Shown: positions 45,226 to 57,000 of the stretch, piece by piece | Layout of the letters: every line of letters begins with the position of its first letter | Position numbering within the stretch: position 1 is the stretch's first letter | Source: Posidonia oceanica | Lineage: Eukaryota; Streptophyta; Magnoliopsida; Alismatales; Posidoniaceae | DNA: 64,000 bases | Direction of reading: 5' to 3' | Assembly: GCA_037176725.1 (NCBI GenBank) | Contig: JAZBRS010000049.1 | Span: 34,464,001-34,528,000 of the forward strand | Notes under the pieces: model-generated | Seen by the model: only the letters and a program-made list of their open reading frames with translations | What the model was told of the DNA's origin: nothing | Databases searched by the model: none | Program-made: the position numbers and the translations under genes

Positions 45226-48200
45226 CACGAGAAAACAGGGTGCGAAAACAATGCATGCAATGCGAGTGGCATGCAATAAGTGGTATGCAGTGATTCAGAT
45301 GGGCTTATCTTGAAGATCTGAGGCCTGATCTGAAATAACTTTGGTTAGAATGAAAGATCATTCAACCAGGAAGACCTGGATAATTAGATCGTGAAGATCC
45401 AACAGTTTGATCAAAAGTTATTCAGGTTTCAAGTCAGATGGCTCAAGGGCCAGAAAAAGTGATCTAAGTGAGGGCCTAAGTGCAAATTACCCCTATGTGT
45501 GTGCAATGCAGGGTGTCCTACATGCAATGAGGCTAACGGTGCTAAAAAAGATGCAAAGGTGCTATATGCAATGACTTAAGGATGCAATGCATGTAAAAAT
45601 GCAAATGCAGGGACCTAAGTGCAATTACAGAAAACTGCAGGGGCCTAAGTGTAATGCTATGGAAAAGATGCAATGCAACAGTTAAAGTGCAATGAGAACT
45701 AATGGTGCAACATGGCAAGCTAGTAGAAGAAAAATGCATGCAAAGGAAGAAGATAAGGACTTAAATGCAACACATGAAAACTGTGGGATTTTATGTGCAA
45801 GGCAGAGCAATTATGAATGCATGCAACAGGTGGACCTATGTGCAGTTTAGAAAACACCCTGAGTTGATATGCAATGCAAAATAAACATACATGCATGCAA
45901 GTAGTTAAAATTAGGATTAACATGCAATTAGCATAAACTATTGGACTAAATTGCAAAAAGCAAAATAAACAGGCAAGCATGTAGTGATCTTAGCATTTTT
46001 GGACTAAATATGCAATTAAAACAAACTATTGTACTTTACTGTAATGCAATATGATTTAAAATGCAACTTAAATGACATTTAAATGCATGCAGGACTTAAA
46101 TGCAAACAAAACAAGTTATTGGACTAAACAGCAATGCAATATAGTTCAAAACATGATTTAAATGAATGATTCAAAGCAATATGGACTGATATGCAATTAA
46201 CACAAGTTTTTGGATTTTTATACAATGCAATATAGTTTAAAACAGAAATTAAATGAATGATTAAATGCAAACTGGACTGATGTGCAATTACAACATATTT
46301 TTGGATTTTTCTGCAATGCAATATAGTTTAAAAACAGAGATTAAATGACTGTTGAACAACAGATGGACTGAAATGCAATTAAAATATTTTTTGGATTTTT
46401 ATGCAATGTAATAAGGTAAAAATGCAAAATTAAATAACTGATTCACAACAGGCTGGACTTAAATGCAATTACAACATTTTTCTGGATTTTTATGCAATGC
46501 AATAAGATTAAAATGCAAAATTAAATGAATAATAAACAGCAGATGGACTGACTTGCAAATAAAATAAAACTAAGGGCAGAAATGCAATGTAATAAGCAAA
46601 CTACGAAAATTAAAATAAAAACTTAATGGCTACAATGCTACAGCAACTCACGAGTTGCTGTAGCACTACGCCGGAGAAGGCGAGCTGCGGCGGAGGCTCC
46701 GGCGGGCGGGGGGCGGTGCGGGGGCGACCGGGGGCTAGAGGTTGCTGCAGCGAAGACTCCGGTGGCACGGGCGGCGTGCAAGTGTACCGAAGCTGCTCTG
46801 CCGACCTCTACGAGCTTCTATAGAGAAGACCAGCGACGGAGCGGGCGCTGGAGGCTGCTGCGGCGGACGGGAAGTGTGGGGTTGTGCTGCCGGAGGTCTG
46901 GCGGAGCTCAGGGCATGCCGCGGAGGGTTGGGGCGGCCTAGAACGTAGTGGCGTGCATCAGCGGAGGTAGACCGGCGCCGGAGAAGAAGGAATCCACGGC
47001 GGAGCACAAAAAACGGACAAAAGCGCGAAAAAACAAACAGAAACGCTAGGGAGCTACGCAGGCATGCTAGTAAGTTAAAAAGGACATCCGTTACCTGCAC
47101 GAGAGACTGAGCTGCGCTGTCGACCTGCAGTGGGTGTGGCTGTCCGGCGAAGGCTCGCGAAGGAGCACGGGGGGCCGGGGGGCATGCAGCGAGGTCTGGG
47201 CGCGTTGCAGGCGTGCCGAGGAGGATCCAGATGCGCCTAGAAATTGAATTGGATGCTTAGAGCGGAATTCCAGAGTTTGGGTGCCCGGCGAAGTTTCTGG
47301 TTGTTCTAGGGATGTTGTGGCTCTCTCTCAGGCGGTTCTCACGCTCTCTATGATCGTGGGAGGCTGGGCGTGAAGGTGGTGAAGGCCTTGAATTTTTGGG
47401 TGTCTGGGTGAGGTGAATTTGCAGTGGAGCTAGGAGTGGAAGCAGAGGTTCTGGAGGAGATTGGAGGTTGCGGTGGAGGTTCTGGGAGTGTGGGGAATGC
47501 TGGGAAGGCAAGATTGGAGGCTGAGGGTCTGTGTGGGTGTGCGGAAGATGGTCAGATTGCAGGTGGGTGCAGCGGTTGCAAGTCGGTGCTTCTGGAGTGA
47601 AAACAGAGTGCTCTGGGGGAGGTGGAGATCTGGGAGTATTCTGGGAATGCTCTGGGTTTCTCTAGGCATTTGAATTGTGGGGATGGTCTAAGCTCTGTGG
47701 GTGAAGTCGGAAGATCTTGGTCCTCGGCCATAGAGGTGGCAGGGTATGGTGGAGTGATGGTATGGCGGAGTGGTAGCATGGTGGAGGTCGTGGGTGATGG
47801 GAAGGTTTTGAAAATGGAGGGAAAAGGGAGGGGGAAGGCAGTAGGTGGTTGCTGGAAAGAAAGAAGGAAGAAAAAAAAGGAAGAAGGGTGGAATGGGCCA
47901 GGCTGAGAGGAGGAATGAAAAGAAGAGGAAAAAGAAAATAAGAGAAAAGGAAGAAGTGGAAGGGAGTGGGCCGGGCCTGGTGGAAAAGAAAGATGGGGAA
48001 AAAGGAGAAAAAAGGAAGAAGAAGAAGAAGAAGAAGAAGGAAGAAGAAAAGAAAAAGAAAAGATGAGCTGGTGGGCTTGGGCTTTGGAGTGGATCTAGGG
48101 GTTTTCTAGGGTTTTCTATGTGAATCCTAGGGTTTTAAGCTAGGGTTTTGTGAGGGTTAAATGGGTTGAAAGTTGTGGGTTTTCTAGTGATTTGGGCTAG

Positions 48201-48350
48201 GGTTTCTGTGTGGATTTCTAGGTTTTGTGTGAAGTTTTCCTAGGTTTTGTGAGGGTATGGATCCTAGGGTTTTGTGTGAAGTTTCTCTAGGTTTTGAGTC
48301 CACCAAAGAAGAGCCACTAACACAAAAATCGAAAAAATGGGGTGTCAACA

Positions 48351-48373
48351 GATGCCCCTCCCTGAGCTAGGTC
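48351..48373 (-). promoter_or_regulatory. Polypurine tract of element C
   Basis: On the minus strand CTCAGGGAGGGGCATC immediately precedes the TGTTGACACC LTR start. It is nearly identical to the tract at 17932-17951 of element A. Confidence 0.8.
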
Positions 48374-48570
48374 AAGGGAACCGAGGCCGTTGCTCAAGGT
48401 TGACAAGACACCCCATCTGATGATGATGAGAGCCAGATGTCGCTATTGGCGTGAGTCACTTATTCGGCGGATGCACTAAAAATCATTACTCGATGTCGAA
48501 ATGCGAACGCAAATGCAAATGCGAATGCAGATGCAATGCAATGCTGATGAAATGCAATGAGATGCTAAGA

Positions 48571-48845
48571 GAGGTGCTAAGACATGTAATGTGATGCTAA
48601 CAAGAAATGCGATGTGATGCAAAGAGAGGTGCTAAGACATGTAATGTGATGCTAACAAGAAATGTGATGTGATGCAAAGAGAGGTGCTAAGACATGTAAT
48701 GTGATGCTAACAAGAAATGCAATGTGATGCGAAGAGAGGTGCTAAGACATGTAATGTGATGCTAACAAGAAATGCAATGTGATGCAAAGAGAGGTGCTAA
48801 GACATGTAATGTGATGCTGGGCGACAAGTTGGCAGCTAATCCAAA
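48571..48845 (-). repeat. 55-bp tandem repeat, five units
   Basis: GAGGTGCTAA recurs at 48571, 48626, 48681, 48736 and 48791, exactly 55 bp apart, with few differences between units. Element A has TGCATACAT repeats at the matching place, so this spot has gained different repeats in each element. Confidence 0.92.
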
Positions 48846-49524
48846 CTTGCGCAAAGAGGGACACCAGACAAGACTGACGTGCTTGCCGTCCGGGCAGTTA
48901 GGGCTACCAGCCCGAAAAAGAATTCTAGACAAGACTATCGTGCTTGCCGCCTGTGACGCTAGACATTTTAGCGGATGTCATCCAAGCAGTTAGGGCTGCC
49001 AGCACGGAGGAGTAAAGGGGCATGACACCAAAGGCAGAGAAAAAAGATGCCCTTGATATTAGACAGATGGTACAAGGGGCGGCTGAAACGCTCCCGGCAT
49101 TGGGAAAGGACGCCAGACAATTTGACAGTTGTCAACCAAGCAACTAGGGCTACCAGCCCGAGAAAAGTGATAGTTTACGGTCCTATCAACCAGAAGCGAT
49201 AACGGGAACACCAAAACCTGAAAGCGGGGCAAAAGCTACGAATGGGCCCATGACAGTTTAGGAATGTCAGCCTAGATGCAGGAAGTGATACCACAGGGTA
49301 GCAAAAAAGATGCCCTGGTGTCAGGACTGATACCAGGGGACAGCCGAAGCACCCTTGGCATTGAAAAGCGAAGGATATAGACAAGACTGATGTGTTTGTC
49401 AAACGAGTAGTTAGGGGTACCAACCTGGGAAAGGAAAAGGATATCAATTGGTCCGAAGGCCAAGCGACGATAGGAAGGGGATATCGACAAGTTAGAAGAC
49501 TTAGCAACAACAGAGGATAAACAA

Positions 49525-50110
49525 TATCGATAGATCCAAAGATCTGGCAGCAAGAGGATATCGATAGATCCGAAGATCTGGCGGCAAGAGGATATCGACA
49601 GATCCGAAGATCTGGGGGCAAGAAGATATCGACAGATCTGGAGATCTGGCAGCAAGAAGTTATCGACAGATCCGAAGATCTAGCGGCAAGGGATATCAAT
49701 AGATTCAAACATCTGGTGGCAAGGGATATCGACAGACCCGAAGATCTGGCAGCAAGGGATATCGACAGACCCAAAGATCTGGCGGCAAGAAGATATCGAC
49801 AGATCCGAAGATCTAGTGGCAAGGGATATCGACAGACCCGAAGATCTGGCGGCAAGGGTGAGACAATATCGACAGATCCAAAGATCTGGCGGCAAGAAAG
49901 GATAGGTATCGACAGATCTGTAGATCTGACGGCAAGAAAAGGATAGATATCGACAGACCCGTAGATCTGATGGCAAGAAAAGGATAGATATCGACAGATC
50001 CATAGATCTGGCGGCAAGAAAATGATAGATATCGACAGATCCGTAGATCTGACGGCAAGAAAAGGATAGATATCGACAGATCCGTAGATCTGACGGCAAG
50101 AAAAGGATAG
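49525..50110 (-). repeat. Minisatellite of element C (16-17 AGATCT cores)
   Basis: Reverse-strand homologue of 15228-16700, with cores of the form TCGACAGATCCGAAGATCTG on the plus strand and a ~34-42-bp period. It has fewer than half as many units as element A. An open frame of 388 codons crosses it on the minus strand (49175-50341). Confidence 0.9.
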
Positions 50111-50119
50111 GTATCGATG

Positions 50120-51513
50120 CCAGAGGGCAACCAAGATGCCCCTGGTATCGAGGCGCTGATGGGTTCGCCTTGCGGGCAAAGGAGAAAAGGAGACAGGGAT
50201 GCAGGGTGCCAAGCGGCATGGTTCAGCCGAAAGAACGTCTGCCGAGGAGGCTGGTCTACAGGTGCTCCAAGACCGTTGTTGCTGTGTGCTGGCCGAGGCA
50301 GTGGATGATGCTTGCTTGCTCATGTTCGCCTCTGAGGGCAAGTCAGTTGATTGCTGTCTGCCTGTGCTGTTCCTGCTGACTGTGCGATTGCTGACTGTGT
50401 GGTTGCTTGCTGTGCCATTGCTGTCTGTGCTAATGCTAATGCTGCGAGGTTATGCATATGAAACAGGCAAGATAGTGTTCAAGCAAGATGATTGATTAAG
50501 GGGTGATTTTTATTTATCTTCCCTCAGTTATGCTGGAAAGCATTCATGCCTGCTGGAAAGGAGGAGGAAACCCTCGACTCAATTGACCCTACCAGGACTC
50601 ACAAGCTGTGGGTGGCTCTCCTTGGTGAGTGGTGACACTCAAGCTCTCAGTGGGTGATGATTTGGGCTTCGTGCCAAACTCCTTTGGGCCCTACACCTGC
50701 TCTTTTGAGATTTTCTTCTTTTCTGCTCTCTCATGGACGCTTGGGTTTGCTCTATCCCTGACTTGGAGGTAAATAGGCGCTTGGTCCGGACTGGAGGCTT
50801 TTGCTGCAGGAAGGGGTGGCTAGTCCCTTTGGAGGTGTGGGCTGCCCAAACGCATGCTCTAACTCCTCTCTAAGGTGTGGTGGGGATAGAGCTAATCCGC
50901 ACGTCCCTCTCTTGGGCTGACTTCTGTCTTCGCCTTCTATCTGCATGTTTTTCTTTTAGGCCCATGCGAATTTGCACTTTCTTTTTCAGGCTCACTCTCT
51001 CAGTCGCCCTGACATTTTTCTTCTCCCTTTGGGAGGTGCAGGCCCCGCATGGAGTTTGGACACTTCGTCCCACTCTCGATGGGTGGTGGCTCTCTTACTT
51101 ACCTAGTTATCTAGGTAGTGACAAATGAGAAGGGATGACTCTCTCCTTCCAGCAGGCTTGCTTTTCTGATTTTCCTCATCGGGCCAATGATTGGCATGCA
51201 AGATGTTTTTTTTGCTTTTAGGTTTTCTGATATTTTTGTTTTTGCTTTTTGATTTTTTTTTCTTCAGTTTTTCGATTTTTTGAATGGAAAGCAATAAGAA
51301 AACAGGCAAAAAGGATATAGCTGCAATCCCCATTGCCAGCTACTCACTGCTGTTGATTGCTTTGGCAGTACTGCTGTGGTCGTTGAGACTGCTATTGCCT
51401 GTGCTGCTGTTGATCGAAGCCTCTGTTAGGATCCAGGGTGTTGCACTTGCAGACTCGGGCCGGTGCTCGGTAGACAGGCAAGCTCTCTAAGTCAGGCCCC
51501 CCTACGGACAAGG
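50120..51513 (-). other. Region between gag and minisatellite in element C
   Basis: Counterpart of 13691-15227 in element A, with the A-rich run now T-rich on the plus strand (51210-51290). An open frame sharing KQASSTASAST and STCRPASSAD with element A lies at about 50110-50341. No pol motif is seen. Confidence 0.5.
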
Positions 51514-53894
51514 CTAGGGAAAAGCTGGAGAAGAGATCAAATTGATGAGATCGAAGGGATCCATCGAGGAAGAGCTAGAATCAGCGAGGACGGGAGCAAG
51601 AAGATAGACCCCTGAGGTCCCAGGATCCTCGGAGCTTGCAAGCTCAGGCGAGGAAAGGCTGGCTATGCTAGGGTGTGCAGGTGCAGATGTGTGTGCAGCC
51701 TCCTGTGTGTTGATGACAATGACCCCATTGTCAATCAAATCGTGGACGGCATTCCGGAGGGTGAAGCATTTGTTCATCGAGTGTCCGCCGGCTCAATGAA
51801 ACTTGCAAAACAGATTTGTCCTATACCATGACGGAAGAGGATCCGGTGTTGGATGAATCTCCGGGAGCTCCAGGAGCGACGCAACTTGGGGCAAGATGGT
51901 GGTTAGCGATTCAGGTAGTGGTGTGAACTCGCTTTCCTTGCGGCAGGGTCGCCTTTCCCTTGGTTGTCATCCATACCGGGCTGGTGCGACGTGATGCACC
52001 GGCTCGATGGTGGTAGTGTGTGTAGAGTGTGGAATACTAGGTGCAGATGCAGACTAAGGCAAATCGAGCTGGTTCTCAGCAGGGGGAAGCTCCGCAGGAG
52101 AGTCGATGCATGCGACGGTCGGCTTCTTGTGGTAGCGGGCGTCGGAGTTGTTGTTGCTGCTGGAGGCAGTAGCCTGCTTCATGTATTCAGTGAGTGTGGG
52201 AAAGTCTCCACTCTGTAGCGATTTCTCCATGCGAGCGCCAGCCTAGATCAGCAATGCAAAACTAGGGGCAGGCTGGATGCTAAGCAGTCCCCCAGTCGCT
52301 GGTTGGGGTCCCTTGATGATGATCTCAATAGACTCCTCCTCTAAGGGTTTATCTTTGACCTGGGAGGCCAAGGTACGCCAGCGACCGACCTACTCCCCGA
52401 ATGATTTGTGGGGTTTCTGCTTAAAGGCGACAAGATCCTCGTGCTTAGGGATTTAGTCAAGGTTGAAAGAATATTGTTCCATGAACGCCTGGGAAAGGTC
52501 GCCCCAAGTTTTGACGGTAGCCATGTCAAGTGATACGAACACTTAAGAGCAGGGCCTGCCAAACTTTTCTGGAACAAGCGAATCAGCAACCTATCGTCAT
52601 GCTGGAGCTGGATGAGGTCGCTGCAATACGGCTTCAGATGTGTGATTGGGCAGCCTCTACCGTTATACTTGTTAAACTCCGGGATTTGGAATTTCGCTGG
52701 GAGTGTCGCCTCTAGGAAGTAGCAGAGGTCTTGGAATTGGTAGGACTGGCAGTCTGTGCCTTGCAATTGACGAAGTGCACTTTCTAGATTACCCAACTTG
52801 GCGAGGATGGGATCTGAAGTTGCTGCTGGCAATGGTTGTGCAGCAGAGGCAGGTGCCACGTATGCTATGTGGGTCGTGCAAAAGTGCTCCTCTAGATCCA
52901 CCGTCACGCCACCTGGTGTTGTAGCGTGAGGGCCAGTATACCCGTGCGAGGGTGTAAAGTGCGGTGATATGTATGCGGGAGCCTGAATATTCTGATGCAA
53001 AGGGGGTGAGTAAAAGGCATGCTGTGCTGTGTATTGTGTAGTGTATGGAGGCTACAACTGCTGCATCGGCACAGTGCCGGGCAATGGGCCTGAGGATTGC
53101 TGTGCTCCTACCAATCCAAAAGGCTGGCCACCAAATGAGGGAGTAGCATGCTGTGCAAAGTGCTGTGTAAGTGCAGGAGGCCGATAAGGCGCCCCCATCG
53201 CTGAAGCTGTGAGGAGCTGGGGCGGTGAAAAGGGCAGAAGTGCAGTGTGGTGAGCCTGCAAAACTACAGAGGGCTGCACTGGAACCTCAGGGGTCAGACG
53301 ATGAGAAAAAGAGGGAGCAGGACCAGAAGAAAAGGCCATGCCTTACAACCTCTCGGTCATAGCCCATAGATGTTGCATTCGCATGGTAGAGAACTCATCA
53401 ACTAACGAGCCGGGACGTAAAGATATGGCTGTTGAAGGGGGCACGAGAGCAAAAGAGCAGAGAGGGACAGACCCTACAACAGAAGTAGCCGCAGTCGGTT
53501 GAGTTCCTGAAATAGGAAAGCCCAAAGAAGGGACCAAAGGAGGGGTATCCAGAGCCCAAGTGGCGGTCACAGCGACAGAATCGGTGATGGGCTCCAAACC
53601 GGCTAGGACCTGCGGTTCCCCTGTGGTATACAAAGGGTCATCATGCAACTGGAAATGGAATGCATGGAAAGAAGGGGAAGCTACAGTAGTAGGAGGGACT
53701 GAAGTCGAAAACTCCACTAGTGCAACAAAAGTGAGAGGCCCACTGGCACGCTGGGCCAAAGCTGATCGCGAGCAGGTAAGGACAGGGCTACGGCGAAAAG
53801 AAGGCGCACGAGTCCTAGGACGAACTATCGTCGAAGACGACGAATAGCCCGGAAAGAGAGGGGGACCACGGGGAGCTGTCGAGGACAGAGACAC
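51514..53894 (-). pseudogene. gag: gag of element C (Retrotrans_gag type), broken
   Basis: On the minus strand a Ser/Pro/Thr-rich N-terminus is followed by the gag core (AKFQIPEFNKYNGRG, DDRLLIRLFQKSLAGPALK) and a zinc-finger-like CKFH...NKCFTLR with an acidic tail ending at 51514. From 53894 to about 52540 one frame holds, with TAA 53343-53345 and TAG 53052-53054, both Gln codons in element A. A one-base deletion after ALK shifts the frame near 52535. TGA at 51793-51795 replaces the CGA (Arg) of element A between the CKFH and GGH parts of the finger. ATG at 53894 is the first possible start but may not be the original. No protease or RT follows. Confidence 0.82.
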
Positions 53895-54896
53895 TCGAGT
53901 TCCGGCTGAGGACCTCGCACCTACCTGTGGATAGGCAAAGCAAATCAGGTTAGCACCTGGACAAAATGCAAGTGGTTACGGTGATATGAATGGCATACAA
54001 TGCAAATGAATGCCCTATTATGCGCTCTCTCACCATGTATGTCGTGAGTGGGCTGAATACTCAGACAAGCTCACACGGGTATGGGTTTATTGACTCCAGG
54101 TCAGAAAAAGTAGGTCCCCGCCTAGACCCTGGCTAGAGCTTAGGTATAACGGGTGGCGCGTTAGTGGCCTTGACCCTGCCGAAGCATGTGTTGTACCCGC
54201 TAGTAGCATCGACACGACCCCTGACAAGGGGGGACAGACCGATCAACTCGCCCTGTGCCAAAGCAGCTGAACGAGAGACCGGGACTGTCCTTCTTGGACT
54301 GATGGGTGGACTCAGATGAGAGGATGCATGCTTTCTAAAATGATCAATCATGCAAATGCTTTAGAGCATTTTACTTGCGTTTTATTTAACCAGGGGGGAA
54401 AATTGCTAGTTTGGCTCTAGTTGTGCTTAAATGTTATTGCTTGGCTTTATTGTAGCTTTTATATTAAGTAAAAGAGGGGCAAGCAAGTTTCTAATATCCT
54501 AAACATGGCAAAAGCATGAAGGGGAAAGAAACAGAAAGTCATGGCATGCAAACAGTCACACAACAAGGCAAAAGACATGTGCATGGCATGTGCAGGTGTG
54601 CATGGACATGATAGTGAAATGGAAACACTCAGCATGTCAAAAAGCAGGTATGTATGGCATGTGCATGTGTAATGGCATAGCAACTGTGTAAAACAAAGGA
54701 ATAACCACCCCAAAAGCATGTATAATGCGACAAGCAAGTATTTAAGCATGTATAATGCATAAATAAAGCAGTAAAGGCAATGTAGGTAGGCAAATAGGGC
54801 ATAAAGCAAGCAGTAAAGGCAAAGAAGCAGGCATAAGGCAAGCACAAGCAAAAAATCATGCAAGCAAAAAGCCAAAACGAAAGCTAGAGTCTGAAA
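53895..54896 (-). other. Untranslated leader of element C
   Basis: Lies between the primer site and gag. It has short open frames without recognisable motifs. The acceptor-like CTATCCACAGGTAGG pattern shared with element A is near 53925-53955. Confidence 0.5.
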
Positions 54897-54914
54897 TCCC
54901 CAGCGGAGTCGCCA
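54897..54914 (-). promoter_or_regulatory. Primer-binding site of element C (tRNA-Arg type)
   Basis: Minus-strand TGGCGACTCCGCTGGGGA, one base after the LTR end ...GGGATAGTTACA. It sets the 5' LTR end at 54916. Confidence 0.87.
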
Positions 54915-54915
54915 C

Positions 54916-55409
54916 TGTAACTATCCCGTCTCGTGAATCCTGGACCGGCAAGGGGCTCGAGAAGAGAGAGAGGTCACTATGAGTGCGACGTGAAGAGAGA
55001 AAACAAAGATAAAGCAAAAACGGAGTCGCCACCTAGTCTATTATCGGGAAGACGAGGAAAACCGAGGGAATGCAAGAAAACATGCAAATGAATGCAATGT
55101 TATGCAAAATGATTGACTCATGCCAAGGACGAGGGCAAAATGGTCACTGTGGGTCCAAAGAAAGGGTAAGGATTCTTGTTACGTACGGGGAAAGTGTTTG
55201 GCACCCCCGACATGCCCGAAGAATCGGTCTTTCTTGGCTATTCGCTCGCATTTACTGGAATTTCGGCAATGATTGCCTTTAGCTATATGCCCGTAGGCAA
55301 TAGATGCCATGCCATGCTAGGAATGCCTTAATGCCTAAATGCCTAAATGCCTGAATGCCATGCATGGGAAATTAAACGTGCAGCCTATGTGCTCAGCAGC
55401 GCTGCCTAT
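54916..55409 (-). mobile_element. Element C 5' LTR, 3'-terminal piece
   Basis: It matches the first ~500 bp of 44383-48350, including the primer-site-like TGGCGACTCCG at 55021-55031 (minus strand). It breaks off near GCTGCCTA, where element E begins. The rest of the LTR should lie beyond the window. Confidence 0.85.
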
Positions 55410-56228
55410 ATTCCATTTTCGCATTTCCCAGAGTTCATAGAGGATAGGAACTTCTGAGGCACCCAGATCACACAACTAAGGCTTAATAACATATTTTTCG
55501 GAGTTTTCATGATCTGCTTAAAAACAATGCTTAATTTTACTTGACTTAAGGTTGTTGGCTGTGGTAGAGCTAACGCACTCAGACTCGTGGCAAGTTCGAG
55601 TACCTTGAGCACAATTTATTCCACTCAAATCCGTGGCAGATTTGGGTTAAAGAAGATGTTTTTATAATTTCATGAGATATCTGAAGTTTCCCGGCCTTTT
55701 ATCATGTTTTCTCTAGATATAACCTAAAAGTTAGAGCTAGAAATAATCTGAGCTTGCTAGTTGCCAGCTGGGGAGGCAACTGAGTTAGGCGCCACTCTAG
55801 GTGGCGACTAACTATCGTGGGCTCCGTTAACCGTCTTCTGTAGTTGTTTTTGACGGTTGTGTCCTACAACCCCACCAACAGCTAGACGCCAAGCTAACCG
55901 ACGACTAACGGTCGTGGAACTGCAACGGTTATTTCCCACGACCCCCTCAATTGCTAGGTGCCAACCTAACCGGCGACTAATGATCGTGGCTCTCGTCAAC
56001 CGAATTTCTACGGTTTTCTCCACGTCAGCTTGGGCGGTTGCTAGTCTTAGGTGCCTACCCATGCGGCGACTGGCCATAACTACCACTTTTCATATGAAAA
56101 TTTCTACAGTTTTCTCCACGTTTGCTTGGGCGGTTGCTGGTCTTAGTCGCCTTTCCATGCGGTGACTGGACATAACTGCCACTTTTTCTAGAAATTTCTA
56201 TGTGTTAACCACCCACAGCCCTGGAGTC

Positions 56229-56236
56229 TATAAATA
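56229..56236 (+). promoter_or_regulatory. TATA box of the element E LTR
   Basis: TATAAATA in GAGTCTATAAATAGACC, just downstream of the 96-bp tandem units, a typical promoter arrangement for a plant LTR. Transcription would be expected to start near 56262. Confidence 0.6.
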
Positions 56237-56671
56237 GACCCCATGGGTCAGTGTTTGAATCCCTGGCCAGTTGTGAAGAAAACCTATCTTGGAGAAATTC
56301 CCTTTAAGTTTATAGGGTTTTGAGCTACCACCTTCAAATAGCTAGAGTTTCGAAGCCAGAAACCCTAGTCTCCACCTTCAAAAGAGAAACCTAGATCCCA
56401 GAGATCACTACACCCAACTATGATCCTAGAGATCTCAAGCCTAGCCGGAGCTCCGACTGTGCCTCCACTTCTACTCCACTGCATACAGCATGAGGGTGAA
56501 GAGAGTATCTTCTTCCAATCTTTCTCATTTCATATTACATTCCTTAAAATAGGACCCATAGCATATGCATGCGAGGAACAACCCTTGGTTAGTATTAGAT
56601 CTATTTGTTTCTAGTATTCTCTATTCTTCTTTGTTATCATTTACTACAGACCAACTTATGTAGATGTCTTG

Positions 56672-57000
56672 TTTTTTTTTTTTTTTTGAAGGAAAGGAAA
56701 CACTTACGTAACACGAGGGAGCCACTAGACGACATCCAGCCATCGATCTAGTGGTCCGAGGACCTACATCTTCATAATCTCCCCCAAGGTGTCTTGCCTA
56801 CCCAAAGGCGAGTAGCAATCACAACAAAAGTTGACGACGTACGTGGAGGCGCAATCATCTTCTTAAACACCCCCCCGCCCCCCCCCCCAAAATCCACATC
56901 CACAGAAGTGGTGAACACGATGGGACTTGGCTTTAGCCAACCCCTGTGCTACGTAAGCAATTTTTTTTCCCTTCTTTCCCTTTTTATTTTTTTTATAGAT
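56672..57000 (-). mobile_element. Possible poly(A)-tailed retroposon remnant, minus strand
   Basis: A T-run of 16 at 56672-56687 followed by GAAGGAAAGGAAAC looks like the 3' end of a minus-strand retroposon. Its other end is unclear, as is any target duplication. It contains a C-run (56868-56887) and no box A/B pair that I trust. It may instead be part of the E LTR. Confidence 0.3.

Larger units (their letters stand above)
44383..48350 (-). mobile_element. Element C 3' LTR (4.0 kb)
   Basis: Minus-strand start TGTTGACACCCC at 48350, end GGGATAGCTACA at 44383. In minus-strand order: a U3 with AAACCCTAG motifs (48066-48350), a CT-rich stretch (47855-48066), a GC-rich leader (46630-47850), TGCATT blocks (45500-46620), a ~64-bp repeat (44981-45225), a hairpin (44875-44912), a conserved block (44633-44720) and a primer-site-like motif (44488-44498). 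Open frames in the GC-rich part have no motif support. Confidence 0.87.
44383..55409 (-). mobile_element. Element C: gag-only Ogre/TAT-type retrotransposon, minus strand
   Basis: Reading leftward, it has a partial 5' LTR (54916 to about 55409), primer site, leader, broken gag (51514-53894), minisatellite (49525-50110), a 55-bp repeat (48571-48845), polypurine tract, and 3' LTR (44383-48350). The gag is clearly homologous to that of element A, roughly 75% identical by eye, and the layout is the same, again without pol. The 5' LTR is cut by element E. Its LTRs start TGTTGACACC and those of A TGTAGACACC, so they are related subfamilies. Confidence 0.87.

Noticed and set aside
49175..50341. 388-codon minus-strand open frame, the longest in the window
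   Set aside because: Most of it is the AGATCT minisatellite read in frame. Only the unique start is shared with element A, so I list it as a question and not as a gene.
55808..56086. 92-codon minus-strand open frame, repeated at 63688-63966
   Set aside because: It recurs because both lie in the LTR pair of element E; it is antisense to the LTR, upstream of its TATA box, and made of short tandem units.
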